Source: Corylus avellana (lineage: Eukaryota > Streptophyta > Magnoliopsida > Fagales > Betulaceae). From it: a stretch of 64,000 bases of DNA. The notes beneath the pieces are model-generated. The model saw only the letters and a list, made by a program, of their open reading frames with translations, made no database searches and had not been told where the DNA came from. A program made the translations under genes and the position numbers. Positions 47,801-61,740 of the stretch are shown one piece after another (the stretch's first letter is position 1; each line of letters starts with the position of its first letter). The stretch covers positions 17,387,574 to 17,451,573 of the forward strand of contig NC_081543.1 in assembly GCF_901000735.1 (NCBI RefSeq). Direction: 5' to 3'.

Positions 47801-48241
47801 GTATCCATGGCACAGGTAACCATGATTCTGCATGAGGTTCTGAGGTTCTACCCGCCAGTAACTATGCTGAATCGAGCAGTTAACAAGGACACAAAGCTAG
47901 GAAATTTGATAATACCAGCTGGAGCAATGATCGGTTTACCAATAATCCTTATCCAACGTGATTGTGAACTTTGGGGAGACAATGCAAATGAGTTTGACCC
48001 AGAGAGGTTTTCAGAAGGTGTCTCAAAGGCAACAAAGGGCCAACTATCATTTTTCCCATTTGGAGGGGGTCCTCGGTTGTGCATTGGACAAAACTTTGCT
48101 ATGGTGGAAGCCAAAATGGCGTTGTCATTGATATTGCAGCACTTCTCATTTGAAATTTCCTCATCCTATGCTCATGCTCCTTTCACAATTATAACTCTTC
48201 AACCTCAATTTGGTGCTCACATTGTACTGCACAAACTCTAG
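42786..48241 (+). CDS. CYP72A: Cytochrome P450, CYP72A family (gene B), five exons, apparently intact
   Basis: ER-anchored P450 monooxygenase, paralogue of gene A. Exons: 42786-43065, 44282-44499, 46049-46293, 47013-47400, 47816-48241; all introns GT-AG, phases 1, 0, 2, 0, giving 518 aa. Exons 2 to 5 have exactly the lengths of gene A. Visible: N-terminal anchor (about residues 5-25), Pro-poor linker with [14 protein letters not shown]-helix AGQET (328-332), K-helix EVLR (384-387), PERF (439-442), heme loop [10 protein letters not shown] with Cys at about 466. Compared with gene A the heme loop has GGG for GWG. Family members oxidise terpenoids or gibberellins; substrate unknown here. Introns 1 to 3 hold repeats but splice sites are clean. 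Upstream lie three versions of its promoter region. Confidence 0.93.
43232..43374. mobile_element. Fold-back MITE in intron 1 of CYP72A gene B
   Basis: AAGTGCTCTCTTGGTGATC and GTGGATATTATTTTTTAAAA at the left are answered by TAAAAAATAATATCTACC and GAGAAGAGCACTAGGAG at the right. No clear target duplication. The rest of intron 1 (43375-44281) is AT- and T-rich with no gene. Confidence 0.5.
44500..46048. other. Intron 2 of CYP72A gene B with repeat scraps
   Basis: It contains a (TA)n run at 44834-44862, a stretch at 44930-45060 with CCACCCCCTTCC and GTGGGGTGG words, and a MITE-like piece at 45180-45480 with AAACATGCGATTT and GGGCCAAACGGACTCTAAG. Two copies of a GGATACAAAATGACTAC-type phrase occur at 45617 and 45720. 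No gene. Confidence 0.5.
46566..46950. repeat. Two related repeat halves in intron 3 of CYP72A gene B
   Basis: GCAACCAAGGAAAGCTCTAGCCACA at 46573 and AACGACCTAGGGAAAGCGTTAGCCACA at 46783 begin similar blocks, each continuing to a TATGTGnnCTnCTCATCTGCCC phrase. It looks like an old duplicated LTR or leader fragment. No coding sense. Confidence 0.5.
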
Positions 48242-48488
48242 CTTGTATCAAAATAAGCAACTCTTAATCTGTAAACCAAGTTTTATTACTCCTGCTCATG
48301 TACTATTATAGCATTATCAAAACTAGTTATAAAGCACGGGTGCTTTTTCATTGTATTATTATATATTCACAAAGAAGCTAAGAACAGGTCAAGTTATTCG
48401 ATCGAAATGCTACGTATGATTTACCAAATTTGTAAGGATGATGTTTTTGAAGAGATAAATTGGCACTAGTCTGTATTGTAGTTAAACC

Positions 48489-48528
<40 letters not shown>

Positions 48529-49640
48529 AAGGAGTGCATGCAAAAATATCCTTGAACCATCTCAATCAATGTAAATTTTGCATATAATCAGAAAATGCCA
48601 AGCAGTTTAAACTTTCTTAGCCTCTACTCAAAAAAATGAGGCCATCAATAATGATATTTAGTAGAAGAAGAAAAAACTCTTTTTTCTCTAATGTGTCATC
48701 TCCAAGAACTTTTTAATTGAATGTTTTGAAGTTTTGATCAATATGAAGGAATGTGTAATAACATATAGCATATGCATGTATGTTTGTGCTGTGTACATAT
48801 GGATGAATTCAAGCTAAATTTGGGTTTGTAGTGAAAATTGTTTAAGGGCTAGTTTGATTGCAAGATTTATGTGCTTGATTTTCTGGATTTTGAACATTTG
48901 TGGTTTGTGTTTCGAACTAAGTGCTGAATTTAGGGATGAAATTATTAAGTAGATTAGTTGCCACAACCCTAACCCTAATTTCCAGCACTCAAGTCCTCTT
49001 GCTTCTTATAGCTGACCTAATTTTGCTCTTAGTTTTATTTTAACACAACTTTACAGGTTAATTACCTTTGTCCTCACGAAGTACCACTCATTTACAAGTT
49101 GTCCCGTGAACTCACATTTGTCTCGTTCAACCGCATTAAATTACTATTTTGTTACAAAAAAATTCCATCATTAGAATCTCATTAACTCAGACAGAATCTC
49201 CATCACATGCCATTAAAAATAAATAAATACAAAGGGTGAGTTTGGTAAAAAAATAAATTTGACAAACATTTTTCTTTAAAAATCCCAAATTGTGTGGAAA
49301 TCTTGAAAATGAGGCTTTCCTTTAAGAGTTCTTTCAAACATTTTCTATAGATCAAAGCTCTATGGATTCTATTTCTCAACGCAACATCTTAAAGCTAAGA
49401 AACTTCCAGCAACTATAATTCATTATAGCAAAAACGACAAGAGTATACTAGGTGGTACTCTTAATTATCTCCGCAAATGAGAGAGCTAAAAGAGAACCCG
49501 TACAAGTGAACTCGTTAACAAGCATTCCACTACCAAAACAGAATTTAAAGTTCAAAGCATCAGCCGATGTCTCACATCTAAAGCTCATCAAAAACATGAA
49601 AATCCTAGCAAGAAACAAGCGAAAGTAACCATCATACGAG
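48242..49640. other. Intergenic between convergent CYP72A gene B and RPL18A
   Basis: 3' UTRs of both genes must lie here. A (GA)n run is at 48492-48526. ACCCTAACCCTAA appears once near 48967-48979 as a short telomere-like word, most likely chance. No other gene. Confidence 0.6.
48492..48526. repeat. (GA)n microsatellite
   Basis: A pure GA run, not conserved with other simple repeats of the window. Confidence 0.9.
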
Positions 49641-52764
<3,124 letters not shown>

Positions 52765-52870
52765 TTCTGTGGAGAGAGTAAACGCCTCTGAACAACCCGG
52801 AGAGCCTGTGGCAATGTGTAGCAAAGGAAGGGCTTTGGAGTCTAGAGTGGTCTTATATTAAACCCTAGGG
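52765..52870 (-). promoter_or_regulatory. RPL18A leader and core promoter with telo box
   Basis: On the minus strand, TAGGGTTT (52860-52867, the telo box AAACCCTA in reverse) directly precedes a TAATATAAG TATA-like word (52852-52860), about 90 bp before the ATG. Telo boxes are typical of plant ribosomal protein genes. The leader contains a pyrimidine-rich CTCTCTCC tract just before the start. Confidence 0.65.
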
Positions 52871-52936
52871 GCCGTTTGGGGGCGCCGCTTAAACAATGCT
52901 TTGTCTCTAACCTGCTTTTCAGTCAGAGGAATGATA

Positions 52937-53303
52937 GGGACCCAACTTTTTTGCCCAACAAAAGTCCAACTTTTGCCTTATTTATTTTTTAAAAATAAAA
53001 TAAAATAAAAAATGAAAAAAATGTTTAAAGCAACCCTATCTATTTTTTGTCATTCTTTTATTTGGTATTTTAAAAAAAATGAAAAATGGTATTTTTTTCA
53101 TAATAATGTCATTTTTTTTAAAGAAAATGTCATTATTATGAAGAAAAATACTATTTTTCATTTAAAAAAAAATACTAAATAAAAGAAAGGCCAAAAATAA
53201 ATAGGGTTGCTTCAGACATTTTTTCCATTTTTCATTTTTTTTTTTTTTAGAAAAAAAATAAAAGGTAAAAGTTGGACTTTTGTTGGGCAAAAAAGTTGGG
53301 CCT
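52937..53303. mobile_element. Long near-perfect palindrome (MITE) upstream of RPL18A
   Basis: GGGACCCAACTTTTTTGCCC at the left is answered by GGGCAAAAAAGTTGGGCC at the right, and the arms pair through AAAGTCCAACTTTT, AACCCTATnTATTTTT and AATAATGTCATT to the centre near 53115. Nearly 180 bp per arm. No clear target duplication. Its right arm contains TGGGCC (53297-53302), a site-II-like word also used by ribosomal protein promoters. Confidence 0.75.
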
Positions 53304-54134
53304 TTAGCATTTATCTTTCAGTAAAGGCAATCCATATATTTTAATGTTTTTTAAATGATGTTCTTTATTTTATTTTATTTTCAACCTCTTAGATTTAATT
53401 AAATTTTTTTAATGAGAACCAGAAAGAGTGAAATTAAATTTGGACCGCTTATGTTATAGTTTTTTTTAATATAATGTTTAAGCTAAATTCCTTTTGTTTT
53501 AAGTTATTTGTTAATATTTTTGTTTTCAAAAGAGAACACATAAAGGGAGAAACAAAATATGTGATGAAACAAAGCAAAATGTTTGGTTATAGCCTATAAG
53601 ACTAGGGGATAAGCTAGAGAAATTTATCTAGTATTTATTGGAGAGAAAAGAAAAAAAAAATGATTTGTGTTAGGATTGGGCTAATCGGATAGTCCACCTA
53701 CTAGGATGGGCTGGACTGAGCCCAAAGACCAACAAGGCCCATAAACGAGGCCATTATTCGGGCCAACAAGGATGTGAAATCGAGGGATCATCTCCTTCTT
53801 TTTTAAGAATCTGGAATCCGTTCAAGAGAATCTCGAATATTCCATAATGAGGAACCCAGAATTTGTTGTAGCCTTGTAGGGATAATGATAAACTCTAAGG
53901 ATAATGCCTCAATCCCGAGATTCTTGGGATTATGCCAATCCTCGAGAACTAATCGACAATAACCACAACTCCCTCCTATAAAAGGAGTCTCATTCTAGGT
54001 AAAAGTGGTTAATTTCCAAGTGTTCACCTAACCGAAAACTGTTCCAACACTTTTGTTTAGACATTTGCAATCAAAGGCTGTCTAAATAAGTTTTCATAAA
54101 ATCATTTTCTGCGTTTTGTTTTTTTAAAAAAATG
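53304..54134. other. Intergenic with a possible LTR remnant
   Basis: AT-rich to 53660, then a less AT-rich stretch beginning TGTGTTAGGATTGGGC with CCCTCCTATAAAAGGAGTC at 53970-53988 (a good TATA box) and a downstream TCTCATTC. This looks like the promoter end of an LTR, but I could not find its other end or a duplication. Confidence 0.4.
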
Positions 54135-54536
54135 TGTAACATCCCCGATTTTAACCCATTGAAGCAAAGGGATCTTAATTTTGAGCGTAAGAAGAATGTA
54201 TGATATTCAAGGAATAAAGTGCTAATTTTGGAAAAATTAAGGAAAAAAACTTAGACCTAAGATGGTTCTTTTTTGTTATAAAGGAATTAAATAATATTGA
54301 ATCAGCTGATTTTGGAGTTTTGGATATATATATGGGCTTCAAGTTATGTAGAAGAACATTGATGAAGTGGGCGGAATTAAAGCCCAAGGGGGAATAAGAG
54401 CCCATGGACCGGGCACTTGCATGCAAAAAAAGGAAAGCTTCAGCATTCTAAGTAAGGACAAAAGTAGAATGTATGACGGGGCATTTCGGAATGGGCCAAA
54501 TATGAATGAGAAATATATTAAAGATGCAAGATAAAG

Positions 54537-54587
<51 letters not shown>

Positions 54588-54602
54588 TAATATTAATAAA
54601 AT
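54135..54602. other. Possible truncated LTR and (AT)n run
   Basis: Starts TGTAACATCCCCGATTTTAACC, an LTR-like start, continues AT-rich, and reaches a perfect (AT)n run at 54538-54581. No end matching the start was seen, and no gene. Confidence 0.35.
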
Positions 54603-54981
54603 AGGGTAATATCTAATAAATCCCTAAATTAAAACAAAAAAAACTTTCAACTTTTTTTTTTTTTTTTTTGAATTTTTTCCTCCGTCAATCGAAAAGATGT
54701 CATAAGTCCTTCCATTACATTTTCTTCAAAATGTCTAACATCCATTATTAAATCTTAAAACTCACCGTTTTGCCACGTCAGTTTTTTTTCACCTCACTTT
54801 AAAATATTAATTTTTTATTAATTTAATTTAAAAATTAAATATAAAAAAAAATAAAAAAATAAAAAAAAAAATTGAAGGGGTGGCTAGCGATGGGGCTGCC
54901 ACCCCTAAACCAACCATGGAGCCACCCCCGGAGGTTAGGGGTGGCTTTGTGGCCACCCAATAGGGGTTAGGGGTGGCGTGC

Positions 54982-56865
54982 TGTAATGACCCAAATAATT
55001 AACTAAGCTTATGTAGTTTAGTTAGATGATTAATTTGGGCTTTGAGTCACTAAGAACAGCTATGAAGGCATTTTGAAAATTTCAGACTTTTTGACCGGAC
55101 GTACGCTAACTTTTGGTTGACCACTGGTTAATGCCCATACGTACGATGCACCCTTTGGTCCATTGGGTGAATAGTACGCCCCTATAGTACCGGATGTACT
55201 ATACTTTTCAGGATAGTTCCAGCAACGCCCACAGGCTTTCTAGCGCTATAAATACCCCTCCCCAGTTGACCCTTAAGCCTCATTATGCCCTCGTTGCCCT
55301 CTAGAACACCAGCTTGAGTGATTTTTTGAGTTGTGAGAGTTCTTGGAGGAGAATGAAAGATTTCTTGGAGGTTTTACTTCAATGAGGTAATTTTCTAAGC
55401 TTAGCTTGTTCCTTACTTAGTTGTTATGCTTTTCATAGTTAGCTTAGTCGACAGTTTTAAGCTTCTAGTTGTGTTGTTTCTGTAATACCCCGATAAAGGA
55501 GCTTCTGGCTGGAATGCCTAACTCACTGACTAGACTTATGCCCTCGGGGTCTGTACGTACGATTAGGGAGCCAGGCGTCTGCCCTTAGCCTCACTTGCGT
55601 ATTTTAGAACCCAGGAACCCCTGCCAGGTCAGCCAAGGCTAATTTTGGGGGCGTTACAGTTTCTCTTTAATCTTGGTTTAAGTTTGGTTTAGCATTTCAT
55701 TTTGATTGAATGGATTTTCTTATGCATGGAGGCTTTGTTTTGAGATAGGAGGTCCTAGGAATCCTTTTGATAGCTTTAGAACCAGTTTGGGAGGATTGAA
55801 GGACAGTTGAACCAAATGAGGTTCTACTTGAACCTTCTGGGCGGACGTACAGCCACGAGCCCAGATGTACGGCTAGAAGCATTCTAGGGAACACCACTTT
55901 GACCAGTCGTCTAATAGCCTCTGTTTTCATGTTCTATGATTGTTTTAGTTGAATTTAGAACTAATGGTAGGTCTTCTCTCTGTATTCAAGGTTATGGAGC
56001 CTCAAGGAGATTTTATGGAGGAGCTTTACAACCTGGGTGAGTATAAACTCACATGGATACTTGTTGTTACTTTTCCCGCATTGCACAATTATTTTATATA
56101 TATCAAATATGCATATTTTGCAACTTTCATGAAATACATTTTTGAACTACTGCGAACTCTCTTTTGTGAATACGTATGTTATATTACAAGTCTCTCGGGA
56201 CAGTGCTAACCCTGCTGAGAATGGGTAATATCTCAGGTAGACCATACTGTTGAACTATGACATGATTCTCATATTACATCATATATTATATCTATGTGGC
56301 ATTCTTGATAAACTGCCATCTCAGATTGTTGCATGTACTTTATAAACAACTAAGTTCACCATTTAATGACGGGTACGTTATGTGCATTTATACTCACTAA
56401 GTCGTCGTGCTTACCCTTGTATTCTTTCCCTTTCTCTCTATATGTACAACTATGCGGTTATAGATAGTTTAGTAGAAGATGGATACCATGAAGCATCCGG
56501 TTATTATGGAGGACTTGATCCAGGTGACGCTTGAGGACTTATTGCGAGATTAGGCAGATGCTTATGGAAACTAGTACTTTTGGGTTATGTTGTAGACCTA
56601 AGAGCTTTTATGCATGCTTGCATATTAAGACATAGCATGGATCCCTTGTAAAAATGACTAGTATAGTGTGATTTCAGCTACTTTGATGATCTTTGGTATA
56701 TGCTCTGGTTTTAATGATTAATGTTTATAGAATCTTGATGTTTCTGCTATTTAGTATCCTCTCTTTTTGAGAAGTAGAAATTCATGAGTTTTGTTGTTCG
56801 CAGAATAAGGATGGGAGACGAATCATAAAGTTAATTACTAGTTAATTAATTTTCGGAGCATTACA
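54982..56865. mobile_element. Solo LTR, second copy of the 2609-6331 family
   Basis: Begins TGTAATGACCC and ends GGAGCATTACA; flanks CGTGC (54977-54981) and CTTGC (56866-56870) agree at four of five. Shared with 2609-6331: the terminal words, AGCCTATT/ACCCTTAAGCC region, CTTGGAGGTnTTnCT, GAGTATAAACTCACATGG against GAGTACAAAATCACATGA, and TGCATTTnTACTCACnAAGTC. Inside it, 55480-55670 looks like a further small unit with GTAATACCCCGATAAAGG and GGGGGCGTTACAG at its ends. Confidence 0.8.
55484..55660. repeat. Small TGTAATACC...GGCGTTACA unit nested in the solo LTR
   Basis: It begins TGTAATACCCCGATAAAGG and ends GGGGGCGTTACA, the same terminal words as the host LTR, with GTTTC next to it on both sides (GTTGTTTC before, AGTTTC after). 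It reads like a short LTR-end derivative inserted into its own family. Confidence 0.4.
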
Positions 56866-57274
56866 CTTGCGCCCACCCCTGAAGGTGTTAGGGGTGGCCG
56901 CAAAGCCACCTCTAACCCCCTAGGGGTGGCTGCATGGTTAGTTTGGGGGTGGCCAGGGGTGGCAGCCCCACCACTGGCCACCCCTTCAATTTTTATTTAT
57001 TTATTTTTTTTAGATTTAATTTTTAAATTAAATTAATAAAAAATTAATGTTTTAAAGTGAGGTGAAAAAAAGCTGACGTGGCAAAATAGTGAGTTTTGAG
57101 ATTTAATAATAGACGTTAGACATTTTGAAGAAAATGTAACAGAAGGACTTGTGATGTCTTATCGATTGACCTAGGGAGTAAATTTTTTTTTTTAAAAAAA
57201 AAAAAAAAGAAAAAAAGTTGAGGGAGTTTTTTGTTTTCAAGAGTTGACTCCGGGATTTACTAGATATTTACCCT

Positions 57275-58026
57275 AAAAATTAAACAAAAGAAATGAAAAA
57301 AGAAAAAAGAAAAAGAAGGAATTATTTCTTAATATATTTTAATTTGTAGCTCAAACTCCTATCAAAATGGAACCTTGCATTCTTTTAGATCTCGAAAGAC
57401 ATTTATGATTGAATCTTATTAAATTTCGTAGCAATTTTTCTTTTGATGTATAGCATCAAAGAACTTGTTAGAAATTCATCTTCAATTTTGTTGTAAAGTC
57501 TAATTTTGATAATATTAACGGCTGAAAATACTTATTCTGAAGTTGCGGTAAACATGAAGAGTAAACCTACATTGTTACCCTTGTTGCGTTAAAAACTCTT
57601 TTACGCTGGAGGCTATTGATCACACCTAATTTTTTTAATGATATATTTGGGTTGCTGCTCATAATAGATTTGGGCTATTAAAGGCTTAGGTATAAAATGA
57701 TTTTTGTTATTATAAGGCTAGTGGACTAGCCTTTTTTTTTTTTTTGTTTTTTTGGGCATGAGCCAAGCTTAATTATTTTTGGCTCAAATATATAAAATGA
57801 ACTTTTTATATACTAGAATTATAATAAAAAAAAAAAAAAAAAAGAGAGGTTCAAGGCCAATACCGGCCCTCCCCTCCCTCCATCTTTGGGCCCATGTAAT
57901 GCCCCAACTTAAATAATAAGTTGGATGTAGAACATTCATATATTCTATTTGGCGCTACTAGCCTACTACAGTAACTCATGATTCATGCAGTTTCACTGCA
58001 TACAAATTTTTTTTTAAACTGCAAAC
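57275..58026. other. Intergenic, AT-rich
   Basis: No gene. Poly-T and poly-A runs at 57730-57750 and 57825-57842. The stretch 57840-57900 reads GGCCAATACCGGCCCTCC and may be an element scrap. Confidence 0.5.
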
Positions 58027-58841
58027 TAGGGCTGGCAATTTTGACATGACCTGCGAACCCGACACGAAGTTAACAAGTATTGGGTTTGGACTTATCGGAT
58101 TCGGGTCTTATCGGGTCTACCCGATTAAGACAAGATTAAATTTGTGTCTGGAGGGTTGACCTGGCGGATCCACGAGTCAACCCGCCAGACACGTTTAATA
58201 AATGGGTCTGGCGGGTCAACCGGGTTTGGCGGGTCAGGCGGGTTAGACGGGTCTCAGGTGACCCGCCTAACCTATTTAATTTTTTTTTTTTTTTTTAAAA
58301 AAGAAAAACCTATGTCTAAGTTCTAAAGTTAACCCTAACACTTACTGACTCACTCACGGCTTCACTTCACTCTTCACTTCACGTCTTCACTTCACTGGCC
58401 TATTCCTTGTTTTTCCATTACTTTTTCTATGTGGGTCTATATATTAAAACATTATCTATATATTAAAACATTCTCTTTTAAAACATTTTATTTTTTTTGG
58501 ACGGTTAGGATAAATTTGACTAGTCCTTTGGCCCAAAAGATCAATTTATTAAATTATTTTTTCCAATTTTGATTAAGGGTTTTTTTTAACGGGTCGGGTC
58601 GGGTCGTGTTACCTATTTAGCGCACGAGTCATATCGGATCGTGTCTACCCGATATGACCCGATTATGCTAAACAGGTTAAGCGGGTCGTATCAGGTTACC
58701 GGGATATTTTTCGTGTTATAATCGTGTCAGACCCGCTAACCCGTTTAGCTAAACGGGTCGTGTTCTTGTCTCGGGTAATTGGGTCGCCGGTCTTAACGGG
58801 TCCTAATCGTATCTACCCGGTTACTTGTTTTGCCAATCCTA
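58027..58841. mobile_element. Non-autonomous hAT element (TAGGG family), copy 3
   Basis: Starts TAGGGCTGGCAA and ends TTGCCAATCCTA. Flanks CTGCAAAC (58019-58026) and CTACAAAC (58842-58849) match at seven of eight. Subterminal GGGTCTGGCGGGTC and CGGGTCGTGT words are packed as in copies 1 and 2. The interior near 58340-58400 is a short CTTCACTTCAC repeat. No transposase. Confidence 0.8.
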
Positions 58842-58970
58842 CTACAAACTCATCTTTTAATAAACTGATAACTAGAGTCTAATCAAATAGACATCTTTTA
58901 TATATTAAAAATAGTCAATACATTAAGATAAAACATTGCTAATCCAACTACAAAAATAACCATTTGAAAA

Positions 58971-58993
58971 TATATATATATATATATATATAT
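58971..58993. repeat. (TA)n microsatellite
   Basis: TA run at the left edge of the pararetrovirus block; it adds a meaningless Tyr-Ile tail to the open frame across it. Confidence 0.9.
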
Positions 58994-59500
58994 CAAAAGA
59001 AATTAATTCCTTTGAGGAAGAATCTTTTTGTAAAGCAGGCCAATCGATTTGGGAAAAGAAATTTTTTACAGGAGTATGAATAACATTTAATTGATGGGGA
59101 GAAGGAAGAGATCCGTTAAAATCCGAAGCAGAAGGAGAAAGAGATCCTCCGTCATCATCAACTTGAGTGGGAAGAGGAGTTTGCTCGGTAGTGTAAAAAG
59201 CATAATCAACTTGAGAATCAACAAAAACACTTTTTAATTTTAAATCAGGATAAGCAAGAAATTTTTCAACGTCTTTATCTCTTCGTTGGAGTCCTTCTGT
59301 GGTGATTGAACCAGCAAAAGAATTCATTCTTTCATTGATTAACAATGACCTTTCAATTTTGTTAGAAAGGTTCAAATCAGAAAAACTGATCTTAACAGAT
59401 CCATCCAAGTATTGTTGGATGTAGTCAAGATTAGTGGTGTCATTTTCTACTCTAGCAGGCTTAGATACATTTTCCAAAAGCCATTCATTAGGAAGATTGA
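58994..59500 (-). pseudogene. Pararetrovirus-linked open frame, function not recognised
   Basis: Minus-strand frame that follows the truncated RNase H. The readable part is acidic and Ser-rich (IQQYLDGSVKISFSDLNLSN at the start, then a DDDGGSLSPSASDF stretch). No RNase H motif is present, so the polyprotein here is joined to something else. It may be part of a movement-protein region of the same virus type, but I cannot confirm it. It continues into the (TA)n run. Confidence 0.45.
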
Positions 59501-61740
59501 ATGGAATCGAACAATTTGTTTGGGAGATCCTGGAGAAACAACTTGTTTCAGAATGCCTCCGAAGCCAATTTCAGAAGCATTAGTCTCAACAATTTTGAAA
59601 GCATTATCGGAAGGAATACTTAAGCAGGGTAAGGTCTTGACATGAGTTTTAATCTCTCTGACGAGTGAAGTGTGAATGTTAGTCCAAGGAGGAGGAGGAT
59701 TTAGTAAACGGTCAAACAAGAGCTTGCAGTGTTTTCTCAGGTCTTTGTAGAAATTTGCAATGTAATTTAAAGAACCTAAGAATCTTTGGAGCTGGGTTTT
59801 ATCAATGATAACATAAGGAAATTTATCGGCGAACTAAATAGCTCTATCAATGGGTCTTATCTGACCTTCAGAAATGTCAAAACCAAGGAATCTAATTTTG
59901 GTTTGGAAAAGCTTGATCTTTTTAGCAGAGACAACAAGTCCATTGTGTTTGACTGTTTCTAGAAATGAATTCAAATGTTTCCAATGTTCATCAACAGATT
60001 TTGAATAAATCAGAACATCATCAATGTAAACGATAGTAAAATGACTGAAGGGATTGAAGATATCGTTCATGATGTTTGGAATTCACTAGGAGCATTCTTT
60101 AGACCAAAAGGCATGACATTCCACTCATAATGCCCAAAAGGAGTAGTAAAAGCAGTCTCATACATATCCTTATCACTAATCTGGATTTGCCAAAACCCTG
60201 ACTTCATGTCGAACTTAGAAAAGACTAGAGCCTCACTAATGCGACTAACTAAGTCCTTCCTATTAGGGATGGGGTACCTGATCCATTGTAGCACATCATT
60301 GAGTGGTTTGTAATTAATTACTAGTCTAGGAGTTCCCCTTTCGACTTCAGCATTTTTCATAACATAAAAAGCAGCGCAAGACCAAGGAGACTTACTCTTA
60401 CGAATGATACCTTTGACAAGAAATCGGCAATTTCTTTTTGGCAAAAATCTAAAGTTTCAGCATTCATTTGAATGGGACTGGCTTTATTTGGGAATTTTAT
60501 TTTCAGAAAAATCTTTAATATATGGTAAAGAAACAATGTGCTTTTTCCTATGCCAAAAGGCAGTAGGAAGTTTAGAGCAAACTAGATCGATGATCAGAGT
60601 ATTGAAAGCTGTAATCTTAGATTGTAGTAATTTATCAGAAAGCTGTTCAGCAATCTTTCTGTATTTAACTTCTTGTTTCAAAAAGTTTAAATGCTTAGTT
60701 TTAGCAGAGATAATGTTCAAGCAACTAACATCAATTTCAAATTTGAAAGCAAAATAGAATTTTACTTCAACGCCCATTTTAATGGTTGAAACACCGGTTT
60801 CATCAACAGTGAAAGGATAAAGCATGGCAATGAAGGGAAGGCCAAGAATAACTTTTTTAGACATGTTTTTAACAAGGACAGCAGGAGTATCAAAACAAAC
60901 ATTGTTTTGGCAAACATGAACATTATTCAATTCATACTTGATTTGTAAACGACTTCCACTGGCAGAATTTAATTTTTCAGTGGATTTTTCAAAATATTTA
61001 CTAGGTACTAACCCTTCTTGAATACAATTCAAATCAGCACCAGAATCAATCAAAGCAATGACATCAAGAGTATAATCAGGAGCAACGATGATATTAACTT
61101 TAGAATCCCATTTAGGTGGGACAACCTTGTTAATAAGACTGACAATCTTGACTTTATCGGAAATCACATTATTGCTAGATTTTGTTTCATCAAAGTGCTC
61201 AGATTGTCTATCATCATCAGAATTGTTATCATGAAAACAATCTTGAAGTTTCAGAATTAAAAGTTGTTATTTTAAATCGTTATTATCCGTTTTAACAGTG
61301 TACATGTCATTTTTTTAAATCAACAATTTCTTTCTTGATATTACTAATCTCATGTTGCAAATCTGAGATAGTAATCTCTTTGGATTTTTGTTTAGAAAAT
61401 CGTTCCAAAGTTTCATCAAGAGAGATTTTTGCATTGTTAGGTTTATTAGCATTTTTAATCATCGTATTCTTGAGTTTTCTACGGTAGTCTTCTATTAGTT
61501 CAAGATTTTCAATTTTTGAAATTGAAGTAATTAGCAAATTTTCTTGTTCTTCAGTTTTTGTGAGAACATTGCAAGTTTTGACTTTTTTGCAGCAAGAATC
61601 ATTACAACCAATTTTGAAATCATTGTCAGAGAATTCACTAGCAGAATGTTAATCGGAGTCACTTGAGGTTGTTAAAAAATCACTGTCAGATGAATCAGAA
61701 GAATTAATCGATTGTAGAATTCTAAAAAGATTTTCTTTTT
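59501..61740 (-). pseudogene. Endogenous caulimovirid: protease, reverse transcriptase and partial RNase H
   Basis: Order on the minus strand: a Lys/Glu-rich coiled stretch (61537-61307), an aspartic protease with DSGA (about 61036-61047), reverse transcriptase with KFDMKSGFWQI and GHYEWNVMPFGLKNAP (60444-60090), the YIDD catalytic box (about 60017-60028), then the RT connection and an RNase H start (59719-59500). This is the Caulimoviridae pol order and the RT wording is of that type rather than Ty3. No integrase is seen. It cannot be expressed as one protein: frame changes lie near 61310, 60495, 60420 and 60083, and a TAG stands at 59834-59836. RNase H is cut short near 59500. Genus is not determined. 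Confidence 0.8.

Larger units (their letters stand above)
54603..57274. mobile_element. Long-arm palindromic element split by a solo LTR
   Basis: The left end AGGGTAATATCTAATAAATC and the right end GATTTACTAGATATTTACCCT are inverted, and the arms continue inward as inverse copies (for example CATTTTGAAGAAAATGTAAC at the right against its inverse at 54710-54735). Toward the middle both arms become GGGGTGGC / GCCACCCC rich. The centre is broken at 54981/56866 by the solo LTR. The GGGGTGGC words recall the blocks at 36870-37035 and 40150-40320. Superfamily not settled; Mutator-like in form. Confidence 0.6.

Noticed and set aside
48967..48979. Telomere-like ACCCTAACCCTAA as an interstitial telomere repeat
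   Set aside because: Only two units, no array; likely chance.
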